DNA of 64,000 bases from Paraglaciecola polaris LMG 21857. Its GTDB lineage: Bacteria; Pseudomonadota; Gammaproteobacteria; Enterobacterales; Alteromonadaceae. Both the position numbers and the translations under genes were made by a program. Numbering within the stretch: the stretch's first letter is position 1; the number at the start of each line of letters is the position of its first letter. Of this stretch, positions 18,444 to 27,398 are shown in pieces. The stretch is taken from contig NZ_BAER01000138.1 in the NCBI RefSeq assembly GCF_000315055.1, positions 1-64,000 of the forward strand, read 5' to 3'. The notes below the pieces were generated by a model that saw nothing but the letters and a program-made list of their open reading frames with translations, did not search any database and was not told where the DNA came from.

Positions 18444-18998
18444 ATGTACTCCATAAAAGTCCTTCTTATCTCCGCAAGCCTACTGTTACTCAATGCTTGT
18501 AGCACGGCTATAGATGAATACCGAGGCTCGACCCCGACCTTCTCGCTAAAAGATTTTTTTAGTGGTGAGTTAACGGCCTGGGGAATAGTGCAAGACTATT
18601 CAGGTAAGCTCACACGTCGATTCTGTGTGGATATCACCGCGACTTGGCAGGGTAATAATGGGCAATTTAACGAAGAATTTTATTTCAATGATGGTACACG
18701 CCAAACACGGATATGGGACATATCTATTAACCCTGATGGCTCAGTAATCGGCAGTGCTGGGGATGTAGTTGGCCAAGCCTCAGGTTCATCCCAAGGCAGT
18801 GCATTTAACTGGCAATACACGTTAACGGTCCCCATGGATGGAAACGAATACGATTTTGCCATTGATGATTGGATGTACGCTTTGGATGATAAACGCATGA
18901 TGAATCGTTCTTACATGAAAAAATTCGGTGTGACGGTTGCCGAGTTCTCAATATTTTTTGATAAGAGTGCTCGTTTGCCTTCGTGTACTACCACGTAA
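18444..18998 (+). CDS. DUF3833 lipoprotein
   Basis: Predicted lipoprotein of 184 residues. The signal peptide ends L-L-N-A-C (lipidated Cys at about residue 18) and the mature part is the DUF3833 domain, with motifs F-F-x-G-x-L-x-A-W-G and R-x-F-x-V-D and a lipocalin-like strand pattern. GTG 18435 directly after the preceding stop is in frame, but ATG 18444 has AGGTGA placed as its Shine-Dalgarno and is preferred. It is the last gene of the operon. The envelope location together with a chalcone-isomerase-like partner suggests handling of the lipid product, but the function is unknown. Confidence 0.85.
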   Translation: MYSIKVLLISASLLLLNACSTAIDEYRGSTPTFSLKDFFSGELTAWGIVQDYSGKLTRRFCVDITATWQGNNGQFNEEFYFNDGTRQTRIWDISINPDGSVIGSAGDVVGQASGSSQGSAFNWQYTLTVPMDGNEYDFAIDDWMYALDDKRMMNRSYMKKFGVTVAEFSIFFDKSARLPSCTTT

Positions 18999-19030
18999 AC
19001 AGACGGACATTTACCGTCATGAGCAAATGC

Positions 19031-19059
19031 AAAACGCCCCGTAAGTTGGGTCGTTTTTT
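19031..19059. terminator. Terminator between the lipid operon and pomB
   Basis: AAAACGCCC (19031-19039) and GGGTCGTTTT (19048-19057) form a stem with one bulged T, followed by further T. It sits between convergent genes and probably serves the plus-strand operon mainly. Confidence 0.75.
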
Positions 19060-19069
19060 GATTTTATGC

Positions 19070-19987
19070 TTACTCAACTATCGAAATAGGTTCAGACTCT
19101 TTGGCTTTACCTTGCTTAACGGCAATTTCGACTCGACGATTACGGCTTCTAGCTTGAGCGTCATCGTCACCTAACAAGGGGGCCGTATCCGCTTTCCCCA
19201 CCACAGCCATTCGGCTTTCGTCAAACCCAGGGGCTTTGCGCAACTCTTCAGCTACAGCCACCGCCCGCTGCGCAGATAAATCCCAATTTGAACGATACAA
19301 TTCGTTAGAAATCACTAAGCTATCACTGTGGCCTGAAATTTCAATATCACCGGGCATATCCGCCAGTAAGATACCTATTTTACGCAGAATAGGCTTAAAT
19401 TGAGGTTGTAAAAATGCCGAGCCCGCGGAGAAGGAGCCATTTTCACGAATGCGAATAATCAGTTGCTGCCCCAATGATTCCATTTCAATTGCCCCATCTA
19501 GAATCTCTTTCTCTAGCTGTTGAGCAACTTTTTTCATCTTCTCGTTAGCTTCTTCTTGGCTCGCTTTAGTACTTGATGTGGATTGCTCGCTTGCAGTTTG
19601 TTGAGCTGCGCCGCCTTTTTGCTCACCTCGTTGCTTTTGACGACCACCGGCAGAGTCTTCGTTACCAGCCTGAAATTCTAGCATTTGCTGGGTCATTTCT
19701 ATGGTTTGCTGCTGGATTGTTTCAATTGGCGTTGGATCTGGCCGCCCAGGTCGAAACTCCATGGCAATGACACTGGTGCCTTTGGGGATATCTTTTACTT
19801 CGATCTTATTCTGCACGCCAAACGCGAACTTCATGGAACCAGCAATTTGCTTAAATTTGAGTACATCCATTTCTGAAAACGACAACAACAAGACGAAAAA
19901 GCACATCAGCAAGGACATTAAATCGGCAAATGTACCCATCCATGCTGGCAAGCCAGCGGGTGGGCATTTTGGGCATTCGTCTTCCAT
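19070..19987 (-). CDS. pomB: Flagellar motor stator protein PomB (MotB family)
   Basis: Stator subunit that anchors the motor to peptidoglycan. The single membrane helix (about residues 17-37) carries the ion-binding Asp22 in F-A-D-L-M. A long Gln/Ser/Thr-rich linker follows, then a C-terminal OmpA-like peptidoglycan-binding domain with G-H-S-D and N-W-D-L-S-A-Q-R-A. The 305-residue size and the PomA partner point to the sodium-driven PomAB type known from Vibrio rather than proton-driven MotAB. The gene starts three bases after pomA ends. Confidence 0.92.
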   Translation of the reverse strand: MEDECPKCPPAGLPAWMGTFADLMSLLMCFFVLLLSFSEMDVLKFKQIAGSMKFAFGVQNKIEVKDIPKGTSVIAMEFRPGRPDPTPIETIQQQTIEMTQQMLEFQAGNEDSAGGRQKQRGEQKGGAAQQTASEQSTSSTKASQEEANEKMKKVAQQLEKEILDGAIEMESLGQQLIIRIRENGSFSAGSAFLQPQFKPILRKIGILLADMPGDIEISGHSDSLVISNELYRSNWDLSAQRAVAVAEELRKAPGFDESRMAVVGKADTAPLLGDDDAQARSRNRRVEIAVKQGKAKESEPISIVE

Positions 19988-19990
19988 GAC

Positions 19991-20755
19991 TTATGCGTCT
20001 TCCGTTGCTTTGCCGCGTTTGCTCGCAGCTAAATAATTTTTCAATATGCCTTCGATGACCCGTGGATTTTGCCCATCAGCAATGCCAATAATGCCATCCA
20101 AAATGAGGCTTTGATTGAGTTTCTCTTCCACCGCTCGATTGCCCAACTTTTCCGCTATGGGTAGACACACCACATTCGCTAACACCGCCCCGTATAGCGT
20201 GGTTAACAGGGCTACCGCCATCGCTGGACCGATTGACTTAGGATCGTCCATATTCGATAACATGGCGACCAAACCGATAAGCGTACCAATCATTCCCATG
20301 GCGGGGGCAACATCCCCCAGGCCTTTGAAGATACTGGCGCCAAACTCGTGTCGTTCCGTGGTCATGGAGATGTCTTTGCCCAATGTGGCGCGCACAACAT
20401 CTACATCGTGGCCATCAACCAACATATCGACGCCTTTTTGCATGAATTCATTTTCTATTTGTGCTTCTTCTAAGGCTAAAAAACCGCCTTTACGAGCGGC
20501 ATCTGCCATCTCAACAATTTTTTCAATTTGCGAATCAGGTGACTCTATTTTGAACATAAACGCTTTGCCAGCAATTTTACCTGCCCCAAAGAATTGTCCT
20601 AAAGTGAACTGAGATAACACCACAAATAGACTGCCGCACACAACGATCAAAATAGATGGGACGTTAAAAAACATTCCTAAATCACCGCCTAGCACCATGG
20701 CCATGATCACGAAACCAAATGCGCCAATCATGCCAATAAGGGTTGCTAAATCCAC
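19991..20755 (-). CDS. pomA: Flagellar motor stator protein PomA (MotA family)
   Basis: Ion-channel subunit of the stator with four membrane helices (about 5-25, 30-50, 150-170 and 180-205). The two periplasm-facing helices contain G-M-I-G-T-L-I-G-L and the proline that lines the channel, and the cytoplasmic loop has charged residues for rotor contact. At 254 residues it matches PomA. The pair is divergent from xseB-ispA-dxs, the same layout as in Vibrio. Confidence 0.93.
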   Translation of the reverse strand: MDLATLIGMIGAFGFVIMAMVLGGDLGMFFNVPSILIVVCGSLFVVLSQFTLGQFFGAGKIAGKAFMFKIESPDSQIEKIVEMADAARKGGFLALEEAQIENEFMQKGVDMLVDGHDVDVVRATLGKDISMTTERHEFGASIFKGLGDVAPAMGMIGTLIGLVAMLSNMDDPKSIGPAMAVALLTTLYGAVLANVVCLPIAEKLGNRAVEEKLNQSLILDGIIGIADGQNPRVIEGILKNYLAASKRGKATEDA

Positions 20756-21095
20756 TATGTACTCCCATCAAAAAAAATGTATTACGCGAAATAAAAATGG
20801 AGTCGAGTTCTAAAAACGACTGTTAAATAAATTACTAATCACAGGGTATGCGTTTAGGTTATTGACTTGGTTAGTCATTTTATCGACAAAGTTGAAATAA
20901 TCTATAGTCCATACGTACAAATCCTTGTCAATATAGCGCTATATCTCCTTCGCTTCTTGCCATACTCATTTAATTAAGCATTAATTTACAGCGTTCGTTC
21001 GTGCTTTGTGGGTTGAAAAAGGTTTGACCACTATTTACCCCTCAGGTAAGGTGCGCTCAACTCGTAAAGAGCATGACTAAATAGAAGCGAAACCT
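20756..21095. other. Divergent promoter region, pomAB / xseB
   Basis: This 340-base A/T-rich spacer holds a perfect 14-bp palindrome ATATAGCGCTATAT at 20931-20944. On the minus strand TTGACA just beside the palindrome is followed 19 bases later by TATAGA, a possible pomAB promoter. On the plus strand the xseB promoter candidate is at 21024-21052. No sigma-28 flagellar promoter and no small gene were seen. Confidence 0.5.
21024..21052 (+). promoter_or_regulatory. Sigma-70 promoter candidate for xseB-ispA-dxs
   Basis: TTGACC (21024-21029), a 17-base spacer and TAAGGT (21047-21052) followed by a GC discriminator, about 40 bases before the xseB ATG. Confidence 0.5.
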
Positions 21096-21347
21096 ATGAC
21101 CAGCCGTAAAAAAACCGAAAACTTAAGCTTTGAAGAATCAATGCAAGAGCTCGATGACATAGTCAATCAAATGGAAGAAGGTGAGTTGAGTTTAGAAGAT
21201 GCCCTGGGGCGTTTTGAGCGCGGTATCCAATTAGCCCGCCACAGTCAAAACAAGCTCAAACAAGCTGAACAGAAAGTTCAAATATTAATGGGTCAAGACG
21301 AGCAAGCGCCGCTAGCAGACTTTGATCCCTCCAATGCCCAAGATTAA
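21096..21347 (+). CDS. xseB: Exodeoxyribonuclease VII small subunit
   Basis: Small helical subunit (83 residues) of the single-strand-specific exonuclease VII. The signature F-E-E-S-M-Q-E-L-D-D-I-V, then L-E-x-G-E-L-S-L-E-D-A-L, is complete. The ispA start codon follows its stop directly, so the two are translationally coupled. The order xseB-ispA-dxs is standard in gammaproteobacteria. Confidence 0.95.
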   Translation: MTSRKKTENLSFEESMQELDDIVNQMEEGELSLEDALGRFERGIQLARHSQNKLKQAEQKVQILMGQDEQAPLADFDPSNAQD

Positions 21348-22238
21348 ATGACCTTTGAGACCCAACAAAAACGTGTACATCAACACGTAGATACATTACT
21401 TCAAGCACAAATTTCCGGATTAGGGGATCACGCTCCGACCCTAAAAAGTGCCATGCAATACGCATTATTGATGGGCGGGAAACGTATGCGCCCGTTTCTG
21501 CTTTATGCCACAGGTGAAGCATTGGGCGTAGAAGAACAAGACCTAGATGCTCCCGCTTTGGCTCTTGAATGCGTTCATGCATACTCGTTGGTACATGATG
21601 ACTTACCCGCAATGGATGACGACGACTTACGTCGCGGTCATCCCACCTGTCATATTCAATTTGACGAAGCCAGTGCCATACTCGCAGGCGATGCCTTGCA
21701 AACCCTCGCCTTTGAAATCATTGTTAACCACCCCTTATCTGATTTTGCTAATCAGCAACGAATTGAGTTAATTAGAATATTAAGCCGAGCGTCTGGCTAT
21801 TCTGGTATGTGCGGCGGCCAAGCAATTGATCTTGATTCAACCAATAAACGTATTAGTCAGTCGCAGTTGGAATTGCTACACAGCAAAAAAACTGGCGCGC
21901 TTATTTTGGCGGCAGTAGAGATGGCCTGCGTACTTAGTCCGAACATAACGGATGACAGCAAAGCGCTGTTGAACAAGTATGCCCAGACCATAGGCTTAGC
22001 ATTTCAAGTGCAAGACGATATCTTAGATGTAGTTGGAGACTCAGCAATTCTAGGCAAACCTCAAGGGTCTGACCAACAACAAAATAAAAGTACCTACCCT
22101 GCATTGCTTGGTATTGAAGGCGCTCAGCGTTATCTCAGTGAACTTCACCAAGAAGCACTTCAAGCTTTGCGTGCTTTGCCATACAATACACAGGTGCTGA
22201 GATCGTTCACCGATTTCGTCATTCATCGTAATCACTGA
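21348..22238 (+). CDS. ispA: Farnesyl diphosphate synthase
   Basis: Condenses dimethylallyl diphosphate with two isopentenyl diphosphates to farnesyl diphosphate, the precursor of quinone side chains and undecaprenyl phosphate. The first Asp-rich motif D-D-L-P-A-M-D-D-D-D-L-R (from about residue 84) and the second D-D-I-L-D are present, as are the G-K-R-M-R-P-F and K-T-G-A-L motifs. The length of 296 residues is normal. It sits between xseB and dxs, which supplies the isoprenoid precursors. Confidence 0.96.
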   Translation: MTFETQQKRVHQHVDTLLQAQISGLGDHAPTLKSAMQYALLMGGKRMRPFLLYATGEALGVEEQDLDAPALALECVHAYSLVHDDLPAMDDDDLRRGHPTCHIQFDEASAILAGDALQTLAFEIIVNHPLSDFANQQRIELIRILSRASGYSGMCGGQAIDLDSTNKRISQSQLELLHSKKTGALILAAVEMACVLSPNITDDSKALLNKYAQTIGLAFQVQDDILDVVGDSAILGKPQGSDQQQNKSTYPALLGIEGAQRYLSELHQEALQALRALPYNTQVLRSFTDFVIHRNH

Positions 22239-22286
22239 TTACGAACGATACATCATCATCCAATAATAATAGTAGAAACGTACCTC

Positions 22287-24149
22287 ATGACCCTGGATTT
22301 AGCCCACTACCCTCTTCTGGCTTTGGCGGACACACCCGAGCAACTGCGCGAGTTACCGCAAGATAAACTAAAGCAAGTAGCCAAAGAATTACGTCAATAT
22401 TTACTGACTAGCGTAAGCCAAAGTAGTGGACATTTTGCCTCAGGTTTAGGCACAGTCGAATTGACGGTTGCGTTGCATTACGTTTACAACACCCCATTCG
22501 ACCGTTTGATATGGGATGTGGGTCATCAAGCTTATCCGCACAAGATATTAACCGGTCGACGTGGCCGTATGCCAAGCATTCGTCAGAAAAACGGCCTACA
22601 TCCATTCCCTTGGCCAAATGAAAGTGAATATGACACCTTTGCCGTGGGTCATTCATCTACGTCCATCAGCGCAGCCGTAGGTATGGCTGTCGCCGCAGAA
22701 AAAGAAGCTTTGGGCCGAAAAGTAGTGGCGGTGATTGGGGACGGCGCAATGACAGCCGGCATGGCATTTGAAGCATTAAATCATGGCGGAGACATAGACA
22801 AAGACATGTTAGTTATTTTAAACGATAACGAAATGTCAATTTCCGAAAACGTTGGTGCGCTAAATAGCCATCTAGCCCGCCTATTAACCGGCAACTTTTT
22901 CAATTCCATTCGCGATGGCGGTAAAAAGCTGCTCAGCACAGTGCCACCCATTAAAGAATTCGCCAGCCGCGCAGAAGAACATATTAAGGGAATGGTTGTC
23001 CCTGGTACCATCTTTGAAGAACTCGGCTTTAACTATATTGGCCCTATTGACGGTCATGATGTAAATGGCGTGGTTGATACCCTAAAAAATATGCGCAATA
23101 TCAAAGGCGCACAGATCCTGCACGTGGTCACCAAAAAAGGCAAAGGCTACGAGCTAGCCGAAAAAGATCCGATTAAATTTCATGCCGTACCGAAATTTAA
23201 TCCATCTGCAGATGGTTTACCAAAAGCCGCTCCTAGCGATCCTACTTTTTCGAATATATTTGGTCGCTGGTTATGTGACATGGCAGACCAAGATCCTAAC
23301 CTCATGGCCGTCACACCTGCCATGCGTGAAGGCTCAGGTATGGTGGAATTCTCACAGAAATATCCAAAGCAATATTTTGACGTTGCCATTGCTGAGCAAC
23401 ACGCAGTAACGTTCGCTGCAGGCTTGGCAAAAGAAGGTCAAAACGCCGTAGTGGCGATTTACTCAACCTTTTTGCAGCGTGCTTACGACCAACTCATTCA
23501 CGACGTAGCAATACAAAACTTACCCGTGTTATTTGCCATAGACCGCGCAGGCTTAGTCGGTGCAGACGGCCCCACACACCAAGGCGCGTTTGATATCCCA
23601 TTTCTACGTTGTATTCCAAACATGGTGATCATGGCCCCTGCCGATGAAAACGAATGCCGCCAGATGCTCTACACGGGTCATAAACTTGATAAGCCTGCTG
23701 CCGTAAGATACCCACGAGGTTCAGGCACAGGGGTCACGCCAGAAACGACCATGCAGGCCTTAGAAATAGGTAAGAGCCGAGCTATTCGTGCAGGGCAAAA
23801 AATAGCCATACTGAATTTTGGCGTATTATTACCTTACGCTGAAAAGGCGGCCGAGATGCTAAATGCCACTGTGATCGATATGCGCTTTGTTAAACCCCTT
23901 GATATCGAAGCGGTCAATCAAGTCGCAAGCGAGCATGAACTGCTCATTACGTTAGAAGATGGCGCCATTGCGGGCGGCGCCGGTGGTGCTGTAGCGGAAT
24001 ATATACTGAGTACCACACACACTAGTCGCTTACTGCAAATAGGCTTGCCAGATGCATTTATTATGCAAGGAACGCAGACTGAGATGTATGCCGAATTAGG
24101 CATGGATGATGTGGGTATTATCGCTAAGGCCCAAGCGTTTTTTAAGTAA
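22287..24149 (+). CDS. dxs: 1-deoxy-D-xylulose-5-phosphate synthase
   Basis: First enzyme of the non-mevalonate isoprenoid pathway; joins pyruvate and glyceraldehyde 3-phosphate using thiamine diphosphate. It has 620 residues, as in E. coli. The thiamine-diphosphate motif begins G-D-G-A-M-T-A-G and ends in [17 protein letters not shown] is near the N-terminus, and the second half has the transketolase-type A-E-Q-H-A-V-T-F. The product also feeds thiamine and pyridoxal synthesis. Confidence 0.97.
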   Translation: MTLDLAHYPLLALADTPEQLRELPQDKLKQVAKELRQYLLTSVSQSSGHFASGLGTVELTVALHYVYNTPFDRLIWDVGHQAYPHKILTGRRGRMPSIRQKNGLHPFPWPNESEYDTFAVGHSSTSISAAVGMAVAAEKEALGRKVVAVIGDGAMTAGMAFEALNHGGDIDKDMLVILNDNEMSISENVGALNSHLARLLTGNFFNSIRDGGKKLLSTVPPIKEFASRAEEHIKGMVVPGTIFEELGFNYIGPIDGHDVNGVVDTLKNMRNIKGAQILHVVTKKGKGYELAEKDPIKFHAVPKFNPSADGLPKAAPSDPTFSNIFGRWLCDMADQDPNLMAVTPAMREGSGMVEFSQKYPKQYFDVAIAEQHAVTFAAGLAKEGQNAVVAIYSTFLQRAYDQLIHDVAIQNLPVLFAIDRAGLVGADGPTHQGAFDIPFLRCIPNMVIMAPADENECRQMLYTGHKLDKPAAVRYPRGSGTGVTPETTMQALEIGKSRAIRAGQKIAILNFGVLLPYAEKAAEMLNATVIDMRFVKPLDIEAVNQVASEHELLITLEDGAIAGGAGGAVAEYILSTTHTSRLLQIGLPDAFIMQGTQTEMYAELGMDDVGIIAKAQAFFK

Positions 24150-24195
24150 ACTTACCCCTAAGCCACTGTAAAATAGCTAACGTGTCCTCAAAGCG

Positions 24196-24639
24196 TTAAC
24201 GCTGGGCCAATAGCCTGTCTAGGTTGTTGGCGAATGCTTGTTTCTCTTTATTCCCGTATGCACCAGGCCCACCGGTATGCACGCCACTGCTGCGCATGGT
24301 GTCCATAAAGTCACGTATATTCAAAATACTGCCAATGCTTTCTTTACTGTATAGTTCACCACGTGGGTTAAGCGCGTGGGCGCCTTTTTCAATCACTTCT
24401 GCCGCCAAGGGAATATCAGCGGTGATCACCAAATCATTAGCAACACACTGCTCAACAATGTAGTCATCTGCTACGTCAAAGCCACTTTGTACCTGAACAC
24501 TGGTAATATTTTTATCAGGTGGTACAGGGATGTGTTGATTGGCCACGAGTGTCATTTCAACTTGTGTGCGCTGGGCGGCTTTAAATAAAATCTGTTTCAC
24601 CAGAACTGGACAAGCGTCCGCATCAACCCAAATTTTCAT
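24196..24639 (-). CDS. YaiI/YqxD family protein (DUF188)
   Basis: Conserved cytoplasmic protein of 147 residues. The opening I-W-V-D-A-D-A-C-P and the later D-Y-I-V-E, T-A-D-I-P-L-A and R-G-x-x-Y motifs are typical of DUF188. The fold resembles PIN/FEN nucleases, but no function is established. It is convergent to dxs, with only 46 bases between the two stop codons and no clear terminator. Confidence 0.9.
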   Translation of the reverse strand: MKIWVDADACPVLVKQILFKAAQRTQVEMTLVANQHIPVPPDKNITSVQVQSGFDVADDYIVEQCVANDLVITADIPLAAEVIEKGAHALNPRGELYSKESIGSILNIRDFMDTMRSSGVHTGGPGAYGNKEKQAFANNLDRLLAQR

Positions 24640-24737
24640 GCTATTCCTTTATTTAAATTAAACTTTTTTGACAATACTTTGCAGTAAAAAGAGGGATATC
24701 AGCTAGCCATTTGTTGCTAATTAGAAGCTCTAAATGT

Positions 24738-24755
24738 TGATCCTCAATAGGATCA
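24738..24755 (-). terminator. Hairpin after pgpA, weak terminator
   Basis: TGATCCT / AGGATCA (24738-24744, 24749-24755) forms a perfect 7-bp stem with a 4-base loop 21 bases past the pgpA stop codon. The tail on the minus strand is A/T-rich but lacks a U run, so termination is only probable. Confidence 0.4.
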
Positions 24756-24775
24756 TCATGCACAATATTAATCGA

Positions 24776-25264
24776 TTACAGCCAACCCATGTAAAGGATT
24801 AGGTGCATAAGAATAAGCGTAAAAAAGCCAGCGAGCAGATCATCAACCATGATACCAAACCCTCCGTGCACCCGCGCATCAAGGTAGCTAATAGGCCAAG
24901 GTTTAAGAATATCAAATATACGAAACAGCACAAAACCCAGCAATAACGTTTGCCAGCTAATCGGCACCGCAATCATGGCAATTAGCATCCCGGCAATTTC
25001 ATCCCATACGATAGATGAGTCATCATGTACCATCATATCTCTGGCGGTTTTATCGCATAGCCAAATACCCACTACCGACACCAACAGCGTGATCAGTAAA
25101 TATCCGCTTAACGAGGTACTATAAGCCAGCAGGCACACGAGCGGTAAAGCGGCAAGGGTACCAAAGGTGCCTGGGGCTTTAGGCGCTAAGCCGCTACCGA
25201 AGCCTAATGCTAAAAAGTGTATTGGGTTAGCTAACGACACCCGTTTACGAATATGTCTATCCAT
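24776..25264 (-). CDS. pgpA: Phosphatidylglycerophosphatase A
   Basis: Membrane phosphatase of 162 residues that makes phosphatidylglycerol from its phosphate. The family opening H-F-L-A-L-G-F-G-S-G-L-A-P-K-A-P-G-T and the D-K-T-A-R-D segment are present, along with W-D-E-I-A-G-M. Hydrophobic helices account for most of the rest. Its ATG overlaps the thiL stop by one base (TAATG), placing it at the end of the rib-nusB-thiL-pgpA block as in many proteobacteria. Confidence 0.94.
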   Translation of the reverse strand: MDRHIRKRVSLANPIHFLALGFGSGLAPKAPGTFGTLAALPLVCLLAYSTSLSGYLLITLLVSVVGIWLCDKTARDMMVHDDSSIVWDEIAGMLIAMIAVPISWQTLLLGFVLFRIFDILKPWPISYLDARVHGGFGIMVDDLLAGFFTLILMHLILYMGWL

Positions 25265-26262
25265 TATGCTCGCTTAGCGCTATTGCTCGGCTGGGCAGAA
25301 CTAAAGTGCTCAAAACCGGTTTGGCTATAAGCATAACTTTGTTCATCAAGTTTCAAATCAACTTTGCCTACGGCGCCATTAATTTGGCCAATACATGTGG
25401 CCGGTACATTGCTGCATGCCAACACTCTATCCACACTACTCTTTTGTTCTTCGCTTACAGTAAAAAGCAATTCATAATCATCCCCTGCGCTCAAAGCGTA
25501 GTGAAATGCTCGGTCTCGGTCAACCGACTCTAACAAGGCGTTAGACAAGGGCAATTTGTCTAGTTGTAAACAAGCACCACATTGAGATGCATTCAGAATA
25601 TGCTTAATGTCTGCCAACAAACCATCTGAAATATCAATACAAGCACTGGCTACCCTGCGTAAACTCGTGCCTGCGAAGACTCTAGGCGTAGGATAATGTA
25701 AACGATTAAGTAAATATTCTCGGTGCTGGGGATTTTCAACTTGGACTTTATCAAGCAGTATATCTAACCCTAAGCCCGCATCACCGATAGAACCAGTGAC
25801 ATACACAAAATCACCAGGCTTAGCACCAGAGCGTTTTAACGCTTGATCAGCAGTCACAAAACCTTGTGCGGTAATGGTAATGGCAAGCGGACCTTGTACA
25901 GTATCACCGCCGATAAGTTGTACAGAATAATATTCAGTTAACTCTTTAAAACCATCTGAAAACGCTTGCAACCATTGCTCGTCAACATTCGGTAGTGACA
26001 AAGATAAACTCAACCAAGCTGGTTCTGCCCCCATTGCGGCCAGATCACTCAAGTTTACTGCAATGGCTTTTTGTGCAATGGCCTTAGGCGACGCATCGGG
26101 TAAGAAGTGCACACCGCTGATAAGCGTATCTGTGGTGGTAGCTAATGCTTGGCCGGCAGGAATTTGGGTAATAGCGCAGTCGTCGCCGATGCCTAACAAC
26201 ACATCTTTACGTTGAAAACTAACACTGCGGAAATAGGTATCGATTAATGAAAATTCTTTCAC
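25264..26262 (-). CDS. thiL: Thiamine-monophosphate kinase
   Basis: Phosphorylates thiamine monophosphate to the active diphosphate. The 332-residue protein has the AIR-synthase/ThiL fold: the N-terminal G-I-G-D-D-C-A motif, T-T-D-T-L-I-S-G-V-H-F, V-N-L-S-D-L-A-A-M-G-A-E-P and I-D-I-S-D-G-L-L-A-D. A 73-base gap separates it from nusB and contains a weak inverted repeat (AGGGG/CCCCT, about 26293-26319). Confidence 0.95.
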   Translation of the reverse strand: MKEFSLIDTYFRSVSFQRKDVLLGIGDDCAITQIPAGQALATTTDTLISGVHFLPDASPKAIAQKAIAVNLSDLAAMGAEPAWLSLSLSLPNVDEQWLQAFSDGFKELTEYYSVQLIGGDTVQGPLAITITAQGFVTADQALKRSGAKPGDFVYVTGSIGDAGLGLDILLDKVQVENPQHREYLLNRLHYPTPRVFAGTSLRRVASACIDISDGLLADIKHILNASQCGACLQLDKLPLSNALLESVDRDRAFHYALSAGDDYELLFTVSEEQKSSVDRVLACSNVPATCIGQINGAVGKVDLKLDEQSYAYSQTGFEHFSSAQPSNSAKRA

Positions 26263-26335
26263 ATTATTATTTTAAAAACTCTGAGATTTAAAGGGGCGCA
26301 ATTGGTTGAGCAACCCCTTCAAATATAACGCTCTT

Positions 26336-26758
26336 TTATGACAACTCGTGTTTACGAAGGGTCTTGATTGCTTTATCTAGTACACCATTGACAAACTTAT
26401 GGCTTTCTTCAGCACCGAACGATTTTGCTAGCTCAATCGCTTCATTGATGACGACTTTGTATGGCACATCAATACGCTCAACAAGTTCGTAAGTAGCCAG
26501 TCGTAAGATAGCTTTTTCAACTGGGTCAAGCTCTTCAGGCAAACGCCCCAAATAAGGCTTAATTTTAGCGTCCAACTCAGCTGTTTTACGCACGACTGCA
26601 CGCAACAACTCAAGAAAATACTCAGTATCAACCTCTTGCATATTATTGCTAGTAACAATACTCAGCTCTATCTGATCGAGTGGATTTTTTGACATCTGCC
26701 AAGAATAAACGGCTTGAACCGCGAGTTCTCTAGCTTTACGACGGGCTGCTGGTTTCAC
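26336..26758 (-). CDS. nusB: Transcription antitermination factor NusB
   Basis: All-helical RNA-binding protein of 140 residues that binds boxA RNA with NusE (S10) to keep rRNA transcription from stopping. The [14 protein letters not shown] opening and the C-terminal [13 protein letters not shown] motif are clear. It begins directly after the ribH stop, the usual ribH-nusB coupling. Confidence 0.96.
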   Translation of the reverse strand: MKPAARRKARELAVQAVYSWQMSKNPLDQIELSIVTSNNMQEVDTEYFLELLRAVVRKTAELDAKIKPYLGRLPEELDPVEKAILRLATYELVERIDVPYKVVINEAIELAKSFGAEESHKFVNGVLDKAIKTLRKHELS

Positions 26759-27235
26759 CTACTTTGCCCCTTCGATATTGGCCATTACGTTAACCATTTC
26801 CAATGCACCTAGTGCAGCTTCAGCGCCTTTGTTACCGGCTTTTGTCCCTGAACGTTCAATTGCTTGTTCAATACTGTCAGTGGTAATAACACCAAAAGAC
26901 ACTGGAATACCGTACTCAAGAGACACCTGAGCCAAACCTTTATTACATTCACCAGCAACAAATTCAAAATGAGGTGTGCCACCACGGATAACCGCACCTA
27001 AGGCAATAATGGCATCGAACGTGCCTTTTTCGGCTAATTTTTTAGCTGCAATTGGCAACTCATAAGCACCGGGAACACGCACCAAAGTGATATCTTGGTC
27101 GTTTACCTCTCCGTGACGCTCTAGTGTATCTAGTGCACCATCAACCAAACTTTCAACAACGAAACTGTTGAAACGTGACACAACTATCGCAAATTTTTTG
27201 CCTGTTGCGCGAATATTACCTTCAATGACATTCAT
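26759..27235 (-). CDS. ribH: 6,7-dimethyl-8-ribityllumazine synthase
   Basis: Penultimate enzyme of riboflavin synthesis, forming lumazine from the pyrimidine and butanone phosphate substrates. It has 158 residues. The family segments [29 protein letters not shown] and V-S-F-G-V-I-T-T are present. A terminator at 27346-27374 separates it from ribBX, so it is probably transcribed from its own promoter with nusB. Confidence 0.96.
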   Translation of the reverse strand: MNVIEGNIRATGKKFAIVVSRFNSFVVESLVDGALDTLERHGEVNDQDITLVRVPGAYELPIAAKKLAEKGTFDAIIALGAVIRGGTPHFEFVAGECNKGLAQVSLEYGIPVSFGVITTDSIEQAIERSGTKAGNKGAEAALGALEMVNVMANIEGAK

Positions 27236-27345
27236 GCTTAATTAGCCTTAACTATAAAAAATGGCGCGTATAATAGCACATAGCAATTTGATCCCAAACA
27301 GCTTAATGCAGCGATTATAAATTGCACATTTAGCGTGATAAAAAC

Positions 27346-27374
27346 AAACAACGCCTGATAGTCAGGCGTTGTTT
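27346..27374 (-). terminator. Terminator after ribBX
   Basis: A perfect 13-bp stem AAACAACGCCTGA / TCAGGCGTTGTTT with a 3-base loop lies 25 bases past the ribBX stop. On the minus strand it is followed by GTTTTTATC. It splits the riboflavin block into two transcription units. Confidence 0.88.
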
Positions 27375-27398
27375 AGTGAATGATTAAGCCAAAAGCGG

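Noticed and set aside
19701-20036. Open frame of 111 codons on the plus strand across pomA/pomB
   Set aside because: It is antisense to two well-supported genes and has no domain or ribosome site of its own.
20115-20612. Open frame of 165 codons antisense to pomA
   Set aside because: Long only because of codon bias on the other strand; pomA is unmistakable.
26291-26319. AGGGG/CCCCT inverted repeat between nusB and thiL
   Set aside because: The stem is only five or six bases with a long loop and no U run, so it is not strong enough to call a terminator.
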